Shown: positions 25,909 to 39,800 of the stretch, piece after piece
Position numbering within the stretch: position 1 is the first letter of the stretch
Layout of the letters: each line of letters begins with the position of its first letter
NCBI RefSeq assembly: GCF_001949145.1
Contig: NW_019091388.1
Location: forward strand, 1,354,335 to 1,418,334
Reading direction: 5' to 3'
DNA length: 64,000 bases
Source: Acanthaster planci
Lineage: Eukaryota; Echinodermata; Asteroidea; Valvatida; Acanthasteridae
The notes under the pieces: model-generated
Seen by the model: the letters and a program-made list of their open reading frames with translations, nothing else
What the model was told of the DNA's origin: nothing
Database searches by the model: none
Position numbers and translations under genes: made by a program

Positions 25909-26342
25909 AGTTCGGGCGGCTTGTTTTCGTATATTCACGAACAGCTCGATTTGTTGTTCGCGGGCTGGCCGCTCGAAGGCTGGGAACATACAACCGGTTA
26001 TTGCCACAGTTATTTGTAGCAAGCAACATGCAACATGGCGGCGTCCTAGTGCATTCTTCGAGAGTTAATGCTTGGGTAACTGGGTTAACTTGTTTTCCAT
26101 TAAAAAAACAAACAATTTTTGTCATGGAAAATTATTCATGTTAAACTTGCTAAACTGTCCATTTTCTCCAGCTTTGTAAGCCATCTCGATAGTTTTTGCG
26201 GCGTTTCAAATCAAATGTAAAACCCTGACGTGGAGATGGTAGGGGATCCTAACATTGTTCCGAGAACAGTGCTCTTGAGTCGTGTTCCCGCCATTCGAGC
26301 GCGAGAACAAGAAACCCGTGTACAAGAACAGGCCGCCCGAAC
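25909..26342. repeat. Diverged inverted-repeat pair
   Basis: The segment 25909-25989 (starting AGTTCGGGCGGC and ending in a GGGAACA word) aligns with the reverse complement of 26283-26342, with length differences in the middle. The pair is separated by about 290 bp. Similarity extends weakly outward through CCAGTG and GCGCATTGCGC-like words. This may be two inserted copies of one repeat or the ends of an unrecognised element. Confidence 0.45.
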
Positions 26343-29300
26343 TCGACCAGTGACTGCAATGGCACAATGTATTTATTCGCACAAGAGTTGACTCTGATCA
26401 GAAAAATCAAAGTCTTGCTCCTAAGCAGCTCAGAATAAGATGCGGGTGAATACAACAATAAGTCGCTCAGCTTCAATTACCACGCCGGTCTAGTATCAGG
26501 TGCAGTTGATTTCAACAATACGACAGCATGTATCTAGAGGCTGAACAGAAACGACCTACACAAATTTTGTATGATATAAAGTAAAAGCCTGTATCACCAA
26601 TACAAACATTCATGCGAAATAGAAAGTTGAAGCCATTATAACCTTACACTTTGTCTCTAACATCCGTCACTTCGAAAGCCACACAGAACCATGGGTGTAA
26701 ATCAGGGGGGGTAGGGGTACATATCCCCCACTGCGGTTTTTGGACGGGGTGGGAAGGGGTTATAAAAATCATCCCTCCAAGTGTTTTTGTGCCATGTAAA
26801 AAAACATAAAATACTTAATATCATTCCCTTGCAGTCAATTGAGAGACCGTAGTAAAAAGGTAATTCAATGCAACTGCGCAAGATCCGTGCTTGTTTCAGA
26901 GAAGATGAATGGACAGGTTACAGGATGAGATTACGGCACCAATATTGATATAGTGTTCATAATTTGGATGACTTTTCAACAATCAGGATTAATTTCGTCC
27001 ATTTTAGTTAATATCGATGTAAGGTGCCAGCTGTACATTCAGTTCATATGTCATGTTTCAGGCTCACATTATCATAAGTTTCATTGGGAAAAATACAAGA
27101 AAAATTGCCCAAAAATATTTCAGCATATTTCGGTTAAGTTTATTATGATACATGACGGTAATACCAGGGAACTTCATTACATCAGAAAAAAAATGAACGT
27201 ATCAAACGAAATCCAATTTTATGGGGGAGTCAATTTCATGTCCGAAGGACTCCAATGACAGTGTCAAATGATTTCCATCTCTCTTACAGGGAAACCAGCC
27301 TTCTCATTTCACAGAATACCTCAAATAAATATAACTCCGTGTACCACCAGGTTTGCAGTGTGTCTTAACCCCAGCACCCATCACGGCGGTGAGGACGCCT
27401 GCAAACCATCTCACAAAAACTCATCAAAAGCCGAAAGGCAAATGCATCTTGTAGCCGCGAACTGATTTACCGTTTCACGGGATTATTGGGCCGATCGACA
27501 GTACAGATCGGAGAAGTGTGCACTAAAAAGTGTGGCCGATATGGCCATAAACAGTGTGACTAGCATAATAAAACCAACCGTTTAGTTTTTTCTTATCTGA
27601 CTTCATTGGAAACGGTTTCACCGGAAAGGTGTGAGGGCAAAACAACTTAAATTGATTAGCAGCAATTTTTATTTCAACCAATTACAAAAAAAGGCGGGTC
27701 ATTCAAAATGGATGCCCTACATAAAAAAAATGGCAAAGCCACGCGCGTTTATGATCAAACAATAATTTTGGTCCATGCCATCGACAAAGTAATCTCCCTA
27801 AAATAATCAAGTAAAACAAAGTCAGTTGTTGCCATACCAGTGACTGGCTATGTCATGTGATCATCATATTCTTATAAACGGCATGATTTTGTGCTGGTAA
27901 CGCCACGGCCTATGGCAACGGCGTACATGACACATACCGGTAATCCGGTGAACCGGTAAAATTGGAAAAGCGTGCCACCGCGGGCTTTGACATAAGACCA
28001 TAACTCAAAATGACGGATATTATTCTAAAAGTTAGAAAACAACTTTCCAACTGACTGTCACCAAATTTGAAACTATATAAATACTTCTAGTTTTCACTGT
28101 AAACAATATCTAATGCATGTTTACAATAGTGTCAATTTATAAGCCTCCCAACTTGGCCTTGTTTCCGTACAGTTATCGTTATGACATAAAACTGGCTCAG
28201 GAAAGGCACCTCAAACGATGAACCAAAACAAATATTTGCTGACGATGTCCGTTAAACTTGTCAAGAAACCTACATTGTACTTTTTCAAGATGTACTTTTC
28301 AAGATTGTACGTTTTGCATGGGATCGCACGAACGAGTCGCACACTTATCGCACGCAAGCACTACGTCCAATGGGGCTGGGTGACATGGTGCTGCGGTACA
28401 CTAGTTTTACAGTATTCATGGTTTTGTCCACGCACTGTAAGCAAACGAAAACAAAAGCGGACATATGTAACGTGAGTGGCGAGTAGTAGGTTGTACTCAT
28501 GTAAGCTGTACTCCAGTAGTCATGGTCGTGGGGGCGTCTACATTGCCTATGAACACTAACGCGTACAAGTGCAGTGAATTCAATAATGTGACGGGAACAC
28601 ACAGCACGATGCATTTGAATCACTCCAGAGTCTTCAACTTTCACTCGGTTTTACTCATTGGATTTGAACGCGTTTTGTACTCGTCATCTGCGACGGGATT
28701 CTGATACCATCAAATGTTCAACAACCATATGTCCATTTTGCTGATCTCTCGAAACTGAAAATGTCTCTGTGATGTCTGTGATTCTAAAACTGAACTTGGG
28801 ATAACCCATTGTATGTTGATGACACACGCAGTTTCCTCAAGGATGACGCGTGCGTGGTGGCCACGGGCCTCGGAACCGTTTCCATAAGCAGAATTTTTCT
28901 GAAAAAAAAATTGAGTGCATGTAGCATTAGGAAGAGTCAGTACCATAAACCAACAGACGCCGTCAATGCTTTCAGTTTAAAAGATATCTGTATAAATTTG
29001 AGCAGATGTCAAGGTGTGTTCTCGATTCACAACACATCCCTCGGTTTTCCTATGTAGTAGCATTCTTGGCCTTCAGTTTTCTATGAGAGGATGGCGGCCG
29101 AACTGTCAGGATCCGATTAGACAATTCAGTCATACACAAGCTTATTATCGAACATAGCAGTGAAACTTCATGAGGACGCTGAAAACAGAATCAAAGAATT
29201 ACAAGGAAGAATTTGTAATACCTTCTTTGTGAGCAGGACGACTAACACCGGAAGAAAAAACTGCCAAATAAACACGAGAACACTTTGAATGGAGGATTGT

Positions 29301-32300
29301 AAACTGAGCACGTCAATTATGCGCAAACAATGCATCCATCTTTTCTATTATACATTGTACTTTTTTTTACACAAGGACTCCTGAGCGTGTTGAAATAAGA
29401 CGTTTGCCTCGAGTGCCTGTATCAGCAGTTTGCCCGGCCTAAGTTATTCTTTCAACAATGGTACAAAAAGCAAAATATGGGACAACTCCGTCATTCAAGA
29501 ATGCCGCAGGGATATCAACAACTTAAATGGGGCAGGTCGCTACCGAAGACCGTACCCCAACACCAAAAAACAAACATTCCTCGTGTAAGAATCTGGGTTT
29601 TAAACGTTATTTCATTCAACATCATGCCAATCTGAGACTTCACATTGTCGCATAAGATTTTTGTGATGAACATGTCCCGGTTCATGTACACTCAGACACG
29701 TGACTTAGTATTACCGTTTGGTAATAAAAATATTTAAAAAATGGGTCAGGCAGGATAACTTGTCGGCCCAATTCTGCTTACATTTCTACCTGCACTCCGG
29801 AAAACATGAAAGTTGCTGTGGGTATGCAATGACATGCTGATGTCACTGTTTCATCAATCACAGAGCAAGGAGACCACGGAAAAATGTGCTCATGTTACTT
29901 GGCAGCACGGAAAAAAGTTTTGGTTGGAAATAACTTGAAGTCGCATTGAGCTCGCGATTTGTTTCCTCGTTATTGTCAGCCTATCAAGCAACCATACACG
30001 TGAAAATCTATCATTCATGTCCTCTGTGCTTAAGTTATTGAAAGATACATGCCGCTACGAGAAACGTCTTGTATCGAGTCTAAACTGCTTCTTATTACGT
30101 CTGTAGCCTCGACACACTTTCTTTGTTTTCCACTTTCAGCCGAGAAAAATCAACAACCACCTCTGGTGCACTCCATTCTGCCGGCTGTGGATATCAGTTC
30201 TTGAGTATGGGAACACTCTAAGCGCAGGTGTTTGGATAACTGTTTCTGGATGATAGTGGTGGAAAGTGACCGATTAGCTCTTTCCATCTACGACCCCCAT
30301 CGTCTTTGTTATTCTACGCCCTTGTCTTGTCTCTTGTATTTTTTTTCCGTCCCAGGCTAATTTACAGGCTAAACCCGAACCAATCCACGACAGCATCCAA
30401 GACTTGTCGGAGTAGCAAACTTTCTCGACCTTCGGAATGCCGGAGCGGAGGACTGTTTTGAATAGTTATAGTCACTTGTGTTTTAACACCGTGTTACTTC
30501 GTGCTCTCTCTCTAAATATAAAGAATAACAGAAGTTGCACATAGAGGAACTCGGCATTGTACGAACAGAGAAATGAGGTGTGGATTCACCAGTAGGGAAC
30601 CTATCCACCTTGAGCAAAACCACACCTCGTCTGTTGAAAAGATCAACGTTGGTCGGGAGTAATAGGAACGTTGTTTGCGGTGACACCATGTGAAAATTTT
30701 TTTTGTGAGCAGGTATGGTTCTGATAAGGGGGGTCGACGTTTCAAAAAGCTTGCGCCCTCTCTTGGTTTACCTCGGGGCTCATTAAGTCCGCTGAAGACG
30801 ATCGAATCACATTAATCGTCTCAAAGGCTACGAGTGACCCATGCAGATGTTCATAAAAATTCACAAATAAATATCCAGAGAGTTGTCAGAAGAGTTTTTA
30901 AACCTCAACCAAACAATAGGGAGAAAATCGAATCCCTTCTTTTGATCTTCAGAAGTTGTCTCGACCCACAACATATTTTATTGCTCTTGATCGTAATTAC
31001 TTCCCGCAGTATCAAACCGGTCTTTTAGAATCTAACTACCACACTCTCTTCTAATCTTTATGTGGTATCTGTTCCATGTCATAAGACGGAATTCCACAAA
31101 TTCTCAAATTTCTGAGAATTGCTTGTATTCCGCTTGCAGTACTGTAAACCAAATTAAAAGGTCTAAATTTTCCCGACCGAAGTCTTCTTCCAGGCTTTTC
31201 AGCAGAAAGCACACCTTTTTAATATTTCAATGTTTGTGCCGCACAACGGCAGGAATCATTTTTGAAAAGAGGCGTTGGTCCATTTGAATTATCCTGTTAG
31301 CGTTTTGGAAGTAGGATTATCAAAAGAAAAAAAATGCTGTTATAGTAGCTTTTTGGTCATATATTAGCTTTATTTTATAATGGGCTTTGTTAACTTTATT
31401 TTCGAAAAAGTACACATTGAAGTTACGAATGTCGTATTATTTTAAAGTTCAAATCTTGTCATTTTGTATTTCTTTCTGTGTAGTGCGAGGAGTTTTTCTG
31501 CTAAGCCTTTCTCCACTGAACGTAGTGTACACTCTAAAACAGCGCCCTCAACAGATCAGTGGATTCCTTATGAGGAAAGTCTAATGGGATCAGTCTCGGT
31601 ATGTTTAAAGCGATGTCGGCTTCTTTGAAATGACCGTTGATTCGAAGATAATTGGATGCTCCAAAACACCTTAGCCTCAATACAAGCCGCTTTATGCAGA
31701 GCAAACATTGCAAGGACGCTCAGTTTCAAGTTCGGTAACCTACTTGTAAGTACTGACTGCAGCAGAAATGCGTGCGTGTATTCGCAGACTCTTATACAGA
31801 TATCGTATGTTTCGAATTTGAACTAAAGAACAAACACATACAAACAAAGAACTACACCAAAATACAACTAGGACTTTTGAAATCTTTTCTCGCCAAGATA
31901 TCCAAAACCTAGCAACAATGTACTCGTTCGTCACAGGTTCATATAATTTGCATTTTTGCTGAGATCAAGTTTGATACAAGTATTGACAAATGTGACACGC
32001 CCTTCAAAGACCATTTTAGATTTTGGAATTTAAACTAACTAATTTGGAATTAAAACTAACAGTTTGTCTTTCAAGCTTGACCCATATGCCTGGTACGATC
32101 AGTCCCATCCAATATGCCAACAAGCTAATCAAGTTGTGGACCTCGATCCCGATGCCAAAGCCTGCCTCCCGGCCCCTTATTGCGGGAGACAGCGCATCGG
32201 AATCGTCGGTTCGCTTTGCCCACGATCTCATAGCTTGGCGAGCAGACGCTCGTGGACGCGCATTCGCGCGCTTGCTGGCTCGGCAGCCACACAGTGAGAT

Positions 32301-33666
32301 AGCCTCGTCAATCAGTGAAAATCACAAAGGTTTGATTGCAAGGCTAGGCCGTTGCCTGGATAACGATGGGGCAAGGATGGCCGATGATTTTCGATGATTA
32401 TTTAGACAGGAATATTGAACCGCGATATGCAATGAATTTCTGATTAACTCTGGCCTCAAGCGGTGAGTTGTCATGAGTGCAAGGGAACCTAAGGTCTCTC
32501 CAGGTCCGCTTGGGTCAAAGAAACATATTCTGTCTCCATATCAGGTTCTCCTCTTCCCTTCTGTTAGCACGAAGACCTATGAGATGTTTGAACAGGGGCG
32601 ACGCCATCTTTGAGAGGGTGTTTGAGCGTTCACCAGAATGCCTGTATTCTCACGACTGTTCAGTGTATCAAACTGAAAGAAACCAAATGATGGACACAAG
32701 GCGCATCAAAGTTTGCTAGCAGTACACAACGACAAGTTTTCTTCCTTGATTGCGGCCAATTCAGCCGTGCACCGAAACCGGTTGGCCTGACAAAATTCAA
32801 GTCGTGCACCACGGATTGAAATCGGGTCCTGAGTGTTTGTTTTCTGAAGTTAAAAAAACGGGACAGGAGGAGGGTAGAGCGACCGGGGGATCTGTCTCCG
32901 GTAGGCCCCTCAGAGTGCTGACTGAGTGTTTTTGCTGACAGGGAACATTACCCTGAACGTGCACTGTGAGCAGGAACAATGTGGCCATAAACAACTGCAC
33001 ACTGGCAGACAGGTCGTTTTCCATTCACTTGCTCTGTCAGTAGAGGATAAAAACGTACAAACCAGACGTATTTGCAGGGGGGCGGACTTGGGCGGCGTGC
33101 ATCCTCGATTATCACTCCGCCGTGGGCGTTGCCAAGAAAAGGCCATGGCTCTTTCTGGGGAGGGGTAAAGACGCTCATCAGAACCAAAATGACCAATAAT
33201 AAAGAGAGGGGGCCTATTCTGACAAAAAATTCAAATATATTAGCGATTTCCATCCCCTTTCCTATTTTTGTTTTGTTTCTTTCCTTTTCAATATTAACAA
33301 TATTTGTTCCAGGAGGGGTCCTCTTTCTGCCTCCCCCGACGCACATGCCCTCTGCTTTTCCAGAAAAAGGACTTCAGGACTAAAAGGGGAGATAAATGTC
33401 CAAACATCTATATTACAGTTGAGTTCGCCATGATCATGATCCCGTGCAAGTCCATCACAAGTCATTCAGTCTTGAATTCATAAAGTCATGGGCCACACTG
33501 AATTTCAAAATGAACAGTGAGACGTGTTTTCCTTTGTCATGCTGATCTCGTTACATGACACAGGAACTGTTACGGACTTAGAAAACTGTTGGTGCAAACG
33601 CTAGATCACGCAGAATATTGTAAATCAATGGCGGAGTTCACTTCTTTGATTTTGAAACCTTAAAGA
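26343..33666. other. Non-coding stretch
   Basis: No exon or full element is recognised. A small hairpin at 30796-30821 (AGACGAT/ATCGTCT) follows GCTGA and is followed by CAAAGGCTAC, weakly like a retroelement tail. Near 32032 a unit of about 20 bp (GGAATTTAAACTAACTAATTT) is repeated twice in tandem with changes. The part at 32130-32290 is GC- and CpG-rich. Confidence 0.5.
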
Positions 33667-34109
33667 NNNNNNNNNNNNNNNNNNNNNNNNNNNNNNNNNN
33701 NNNNNNNNNNNNNNNNNNNNNNNNNNNNNNNNNNNNNNNNNNNNNNNNNNNNNNNNNNNNNNNNNNNNNNNNNNNNNNNNNNNNNNNNNNNNNNNNNNNN
33801 NNNNNNNNNNNNNNNNNNNNNNNNNNNNNNNNNNNNNNNNNNNNNNNNNNNNNNNNNNNNNNNNNNNNNNNNNNNNNNNNNNNNNNNNNNNNNNNNNNNN
33901 NNNNNNNNNNNNNNNNNNNNNNNNNNNNNNNNNNNNNNNNNNNNNNNNNNNNNNNNNNNNNNNNNNNNNNNNNNNNNNNNNNNNNNNNNNNNNNNNNNNN
34001 NNNNNNNNNNNNNNNNNNNNNNNNNNNNNNNNNNNNNNNNNNNNNNNNNNNNNNNNNNNNNNNNNNNNNNNNNNNNNNNNNNNNNNNNNNNNNNNNNNNN
34101 NNNNNNNNN
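33667..34109. other. Assembly gap
   Basis: A run of 443 N. Open frames that cross it are artefacts. Confidence 1.
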
Positions 34110-36099
34110 GTACAACCCCGGTCTGCGCTGGGGGTCCTGTCGGTCCTTGTGCGAAGTAAGCAGGTGATGCAACTGTAGTGGTTTCTTAACCAAGAAAAGA
34201 CTGCCTGGTTACAGAGCGCAGTAGTTTGGCGTCGGTACAAAAATAAACAAAAACCGGGGAAAACTAAACCCTAATCTTTCTTCTTGACGACCACTATACA
34301 TGCCACTCAAGCTCCCGAATTGTCGAGTGGTTTTTTTTTTGGTACTGAGATGAAATGTTACGGAAGATTCATAAAACATGCATCATGCCGGTGCGAAGGC
34401 AGCTTCCGGCCGGAAGCAGCAAGCGACCGGGCACGCCCCCACGCGATTGCCCGAATCAATCGAGAATTCACAAAACCATTCACGACCACACAGACTTGAT
34501 GGATGGACTCATAAAAATTTGATGTAAGCCCATCGCACGCCGGGAATAAAAAGACGAATTGAGCAATCGCCCCCAAATTGACAGAAAAAAAAAAGATTGT
34601 GGGGGTGGGGGCTACATAGCTCGAGTGAGGAAGCCAAAAGCGTGGAAATCGGGATGGGTTCTAGTCGTACCGGGTTAAACACTGGACAAAAAGTCTTTTG
34701 CATACATAAACACACAGCGATAGAGCCGACTTGCCGTGTCTTGCCAAATATACAAAGGAAAAGCACTTTCTTGGCACGATCCCAGAAAAGTTCAACAGCG
34801 GTACCGATTCGAAAAGAGCCGCAGCATCCTGGCCACCGATGCACTCACGGGACGGCCAGGGACAAAAATTAGACTTGACCACATCGCTACGCTTTTGGGC
34901 ATTGAAACGGAACGGCAACTGACGGAAGCAGGACAAGAAAAGATCCACAGCGGAACTGTGGCGCAGGATGCCTCTCAACAAAGTGGGCCGTAGGGAAAAG
35001 GTCTTTCGTTTGCACAAAGGATCCCATCCACGTTAAACTGGACAAGACGTCAATGATTTAAACGAACACGATGTCATTGAAACTTTATTTTCTCTTCCTC
35101 TTCAAGAAAGGAACTGCTTATTATATTTACAGCCCGTTCAGTGCTGTAAATATAGTGTCAAAGATACATAGGGTAAGTTATCGGCTGAGAAGTAATGACC
35201 AGGAAACTGTCACCAAATATTTTGAAAATTTCACAAAAAAAGTAACTTGGGGCAAGATTATAAATTATGACATAAGGATCGTCTGATGTTCAAGTTAATT
35301 CGGAACATCGTCGCCATCAAGATCCAAGATGCAGTTTTTTTAATATCTAGTTGTTTGCTAGTCGAGTCTGATTCGTGTCTTTCCTCGAAATGACATTTAC
35401 AGGAAAAAAACTCCTCGACAAATACTACCCTCGCAGATTGCAAATAGCCCTCGAAAGGCGACACCGATCTCTGCCGTTTTACAATGTCAAGAGTTGTCCT
35501 CCTTTCTTTTTTTTCCTTCTTTCTTCTTCTTTTATCTTCTTTTTTTGTCTCTCATTAGTTTGGAGTGAAATGCTGTTGAAGATAGCACGCACACAGGCTG
35601 AGGCACACAGAGATGACATTTCAAACTCCGGCAACTATCGGACGCCACCGTGCAGGCACCGGTCAGCATGCAAAATGGGCGCCGGCCGGCCACGGTGCGC
35701 CTGAAACTGGGGATGAACTCACAGACATCGATTACCCATCGCCGATTCTACTTCTTAATGGAGAAGCAATAATAAATAACTCTGGGAGCGCAGCAAGACA
35801 TATTTCATTGAGGTGGGCCCAAAAAAACAGTGGAATGGAAAGTTTTGGCTAGTGGTCGAAAACGGGGCTGGGGTGGGTACACACAATGTGCACTAAAGAA
35901 CGTATCCGTATACGTCTCTGATGTCCCAGCATATCAGTGATGTTGTGACAATACCGTGTCCATGTAGTTCGTTGTTCGAAACATTGATTTGGTTTTCCCT
36001 TTGTTTCCACTCTCTGCCCCTCCCCCTTCACCGACTGGGCCTATTTGTCCCACAGTCACTGACTTATGACAGTGAAGAGAAGCGAACAAGCACTTGTAA
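34110..36099. other. Non-coding stretch
   Basis: Several overlapping frames at 34284-35017 without domains. A pyrimidine-rich tract (35500-35555) is the only clear low-complexity feature. Confidence 0.5.
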
Positions 36100-36830
36100 G
36101 CTGCACTATGGTCTATCTCCATTCTCAGTGCGTTTAGCAAGGTATCAGAGAAAGTGGTCTATGAACAGGTTGAGGAGCACTTTATATAAAAAAATATTCT
36201 GTATGAATTCTGATCCGGTTTTCGATCCCAATATTCAACTGGAACCTCCCTGATCCACCTAACAGACTTCCTCAGATCTGAATCGAATAGAGGTAAATTT
36301 GTCGGAGCGATCACGGTAGACCCACAAAAAGCTTGCATCTCCGTCAGCCACGAAATTCTTACATTTAAATTAGCTGCGATGGGATTTTCAGATAACACAG
36401 TAAACTGGTTTAAATCTTACCTTTCTCAAAGATCACAGATGGTTGAGATTAACAACGTAAGATCTTGCGAACTCAGTCTTAAAGCTGTGGTGTCTCACAG
36501 GGCTTGATATTAGGACCATTGCTGTTCTTGTCCTAGTTAATGACATGCCATATTCTGTCGACTGCAAATTACAGCTACATGTATAATGCAGACGACACAA
36601 TGTTAATAGCTACGGACAAAAATATGTACAACGTAGAACAGAAACTACCTGCAGAACTTGCTAGGGTCACTTGCTGGCTCGCAGATAATAGGCTTTCACT
36701 CCATCTTGGCAAAACCCAATCCACTGTATTTGCTAACAAAAAGAACCTTCGAAAAAGACATGTTCTTAATATAACCTGCGATGGTGTCAGAATCAAAGGA
36801 GCAAAGTCAGTGAACAGACAATTTACAGTG
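36100..36830 (+). pseudogene. Non-LTR retrotransposon (LINE) reverse transcriptase fragment
   Basis: Successive frames carry recognisable reverse-transcriptase blocks. ISILSAFSK then EKVVYEQVEEH starts at 36115. SGFRSQYST then LIHLTDFL follows. VDPQKAC is a damaged motif A in which one Asp is retained. Next come HEIL, NTVNWFKSYLS, CGVSQG and LGPLLF, and then the NADDTML block, the catalytic DD motif C. WLADNRLSLHLGKTQ is the following thumb-proximal block. In-frame stops lie at 36187 (TAA) and 36211 (TGA), with frameshifts near 36484, 36520 and 36580. The block order fits CR1/Jockey-type LINEs. The copy is inactive. Weak similarity to a LINE C-terminal tail may continue to about 37235, where CAATAAAG occurs. 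Confidence 0.85.
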
Positions 36831-39800
36831 AACTGGCATAAATTGACGCGCGATTTTTCGCGATATTGGTGCCATTTCAACACTCCCGTATAATTTACGG
36901 CCAAAAGTCGGAGTTGATCAAGTCATAGGGTCAAGTAGAGTATTCCGTGAAAAATCACATTATCGTGACGACTACGGCTATGTTTCAACCTCTCCGTCCG
37001 GTTCCGAAGTGAGAGTACAAGTGTAACGCAAAGACTCTATCTGCTGCAAACCACACTTTACAAATAAAGACGGCCTTCTCCGTCTCAACAGATGCACCTG
37101 TCGTACTGAATAATTCAGGTTTTTTCTTGTTGGTAGGGACTCAGATAAGCAAGTTTAAAATAGGCTTTTTTATTTTGTTTCAAACTTATTACATTTTAAA
37201 TTATTTCATTCTGAACTTTTGTTCAATAAAGCTAATATTTTTTATCATAACGGACAAAGTGAAGCCGTAGAACACTCGGAAAATTTCCAAAGACTTATTT
37301 TCATTTCCGTGTAAGGTTCAAACGCGTAATGTCTACACCGGAGGCATGTGTTGACCGTGTCGGACCAGCCTATGCCAACAACTGCATGTTTGAAGATGTG
37401 ATGTACGCGACCGTGCGGTCCCAGCACTGTGTCAATAAAGACGCGGCAGGCGAAGCAGATATCGACCTTTAGAGCAACAAGCATAGGCAAAAACGACTCC
37501 CACTTCGACCAGGAGTAGAGCCAATCATTCTGATGTAAAACACGTCCACTCTCACATCAACAACACTGCTAAAATACACGACAAAGGCACATTTCATGGC
37601 ATGGGCGTCGCCAAGATGGCGGTCAGGGGGGGTTAAGGTATGGCAAAGCATTCAAAAACAGTAGAATGACAAACCAATCAGTGTGGAAGAAGTCAGTTGC
37701 CGTTGTCATGGAAATTGGCGACTGTCCTCTCTTCCCTTCTTCCTTTAATTTTCTTTCTACTTCTTTTTCTGAGGTCAATCACCCTCCCTCTGTCGTGTAT
37801 CCAGGTTTTGGGACGGGGAATCAAAAAAAGAGAAAGAAAATAAATTAATAGAAAAATGGCAACATGTCCCCCTCCCCCCCAATACGCTACTGAGTACAGT
37901 GGATTAGAGTATGACGTGCCCACAACTTATGAATGACATGCATGACCAGTGTGACGCGTTGAAACCAGAGTGTACGACTAGTCGTACGCAGGTGTTACGA
38001 GGTGCACGCACTAATTTAAGTGTACGAGTTCTAAGGCTCTACGAACCCGTACGGGTGAGCAGAAACGTATTGCAGGGAAGCGGGTGGATTTTTCACTGTC
38101 ACCTTAATAAGCACGCAAAGTGCATTGTGTCAGCAGCGGCTTGATGAAACTCCGGACGCTGCACATGTGTGGGCTCACCGCAGACACCCACCGACTGGTC
38201 ACGACTTCGTTGTCCTCAACAACGCACGGACGTTGCACAACACACCGTTCATTAAGATAATAACTTTTCCCCTCTCCCGCCCCCTCAAAAATAACAATGA
38301 GCGAAATTAGCGTCGGTTCTGATTCTTCTCTCCAGCGGGGGTTGCCCTTATCGTTAGTTCTGTAGCAGACACGTGCCAGTGTCACTTCAACTTTTACAAG
38401 ACCACCCACACCTTCAAGGGATCGTATTAATGAGTTCTTCCACACAGCACTATCAGACGGGCAGACAGTTGACCAATAAAAAACGTGAAATGTACAACAA
38501 ATTAATCGCCCGAGCATATACAACCATCCTCTAACAAAAACGCATCGGAAAGATTTGCTACTTAAACTGAAGTCTTTTAAATATTTCAATTTGCTGATAT
38601 TACCAAATTTAATTCAATTCGCTATTGGAGTTCGTAAGGGTTGTTTTAGTTACGTTTTATTTTTCAGGTACTATGTACACAAACACGTCCAATTGTCCAT
38701 CAAAAATAGCCTCACTGTCGATGTAAAACAGTGCTTAAACAGAGCGGTTTGACGAATTTCAATAAGAACAATTTATCGTCATTTTCAGGCACTTTACTTT
38801 ACACTCGACCGTGTGGTGAATCTGTCCATTTGGCAGGATCCCTGACTTTGACCTTTTATAGGAGCCTGGGTCCACTCCCTACAGATAACAAGTACTCGCT
38901 GCCGCAACAAGATACGTCGATGGTTACGACAAGAGGCCTGCCTGAACTTGTTATCTGCGTGGAGTAGGAACTTAGATCGCACCACACGCTCGATTTTAAC
39001 ACTGTGCCATATTTCTCATCATTGACAAAAACAGAGAGGCGGAAATGGCAATAAATTGTTCTTATTAAAGATTTGTAAAACCGCTGGAGTTGTCTAAGTA
39101 CTGTTTGAGCTTCTTGTCATGGCGATCAACATACAGTACATGTATATTTGAAATTACTGCGGGTTACGTTTTCGGATGTTGGCCACATTTCTGGTAAAAT
39201 ACAGCATTTGCATCAAATGCCATAAAGCTAGACCCTTCAATTTGGCACAAAAATTGGCTTGTGAATTTTTAACTGCAAAGAGGATCACCACAACCTGTTA
39301 GGTTATTTGCCAGTGTCTAGCAAGCGAAATTGCACGTTTGTTAAGACGTAGAAAACCTACGTAGGCCTATATGAGCTACGCATGTCTTTGAAACTGTCGA
39401 ATCGAATAATATTCGACAATATCCAAGGTTTCCCTTCATAATTTGTTTTATCACTTTGTTATAATTAGTCATGGTAATACTCACGATTGCGACAAACATT
39501 TAAAACTGTCATGGCAATCCCAGGTGATAAATTTAAGCCGCTGCAATAAATCAAATTAATTAGTCACTGTTAAATGTAACTTAATTTGGAACTTCATTAT
39601 GAGTAACTTAATTAACCCGTATTTGCGTGTGATCTTCTATTCAAATTTATTCCTTCCTCTTGCTAATGCCATGAATTCCCACACTGAAACACTTCGCCAT
39701 GCTACATTTCCCGTGGCTTCTGCAAGCTATTGTCCCAAGTCGACGTCGGTACACTGTACGGTACACCGTCCTGAATTCTAACCCTACGTTATCACGGACA

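Noticed and set aside
32023-32397. 124-codon plus-strand frame in GC-rich sequence, possible bacterial insert
   Set aside because: No recognisable domain, and the GC-rich part is short and grades into normal sequence on both sides.
33638-34240. 177-200-codon frames
   Set aside because: They consist mainly of the N gap.
37611-37623. YY1-like CCAAGATGGCGGT as a promoter mark
   Set aside because: Single short motif with no exon or start nearby. Partial matches also occur elsewhere in the window.
38104-38589. 161-codon minus-strand frame
   Set aside because: No domain, no splice borders and no similarity recognised.
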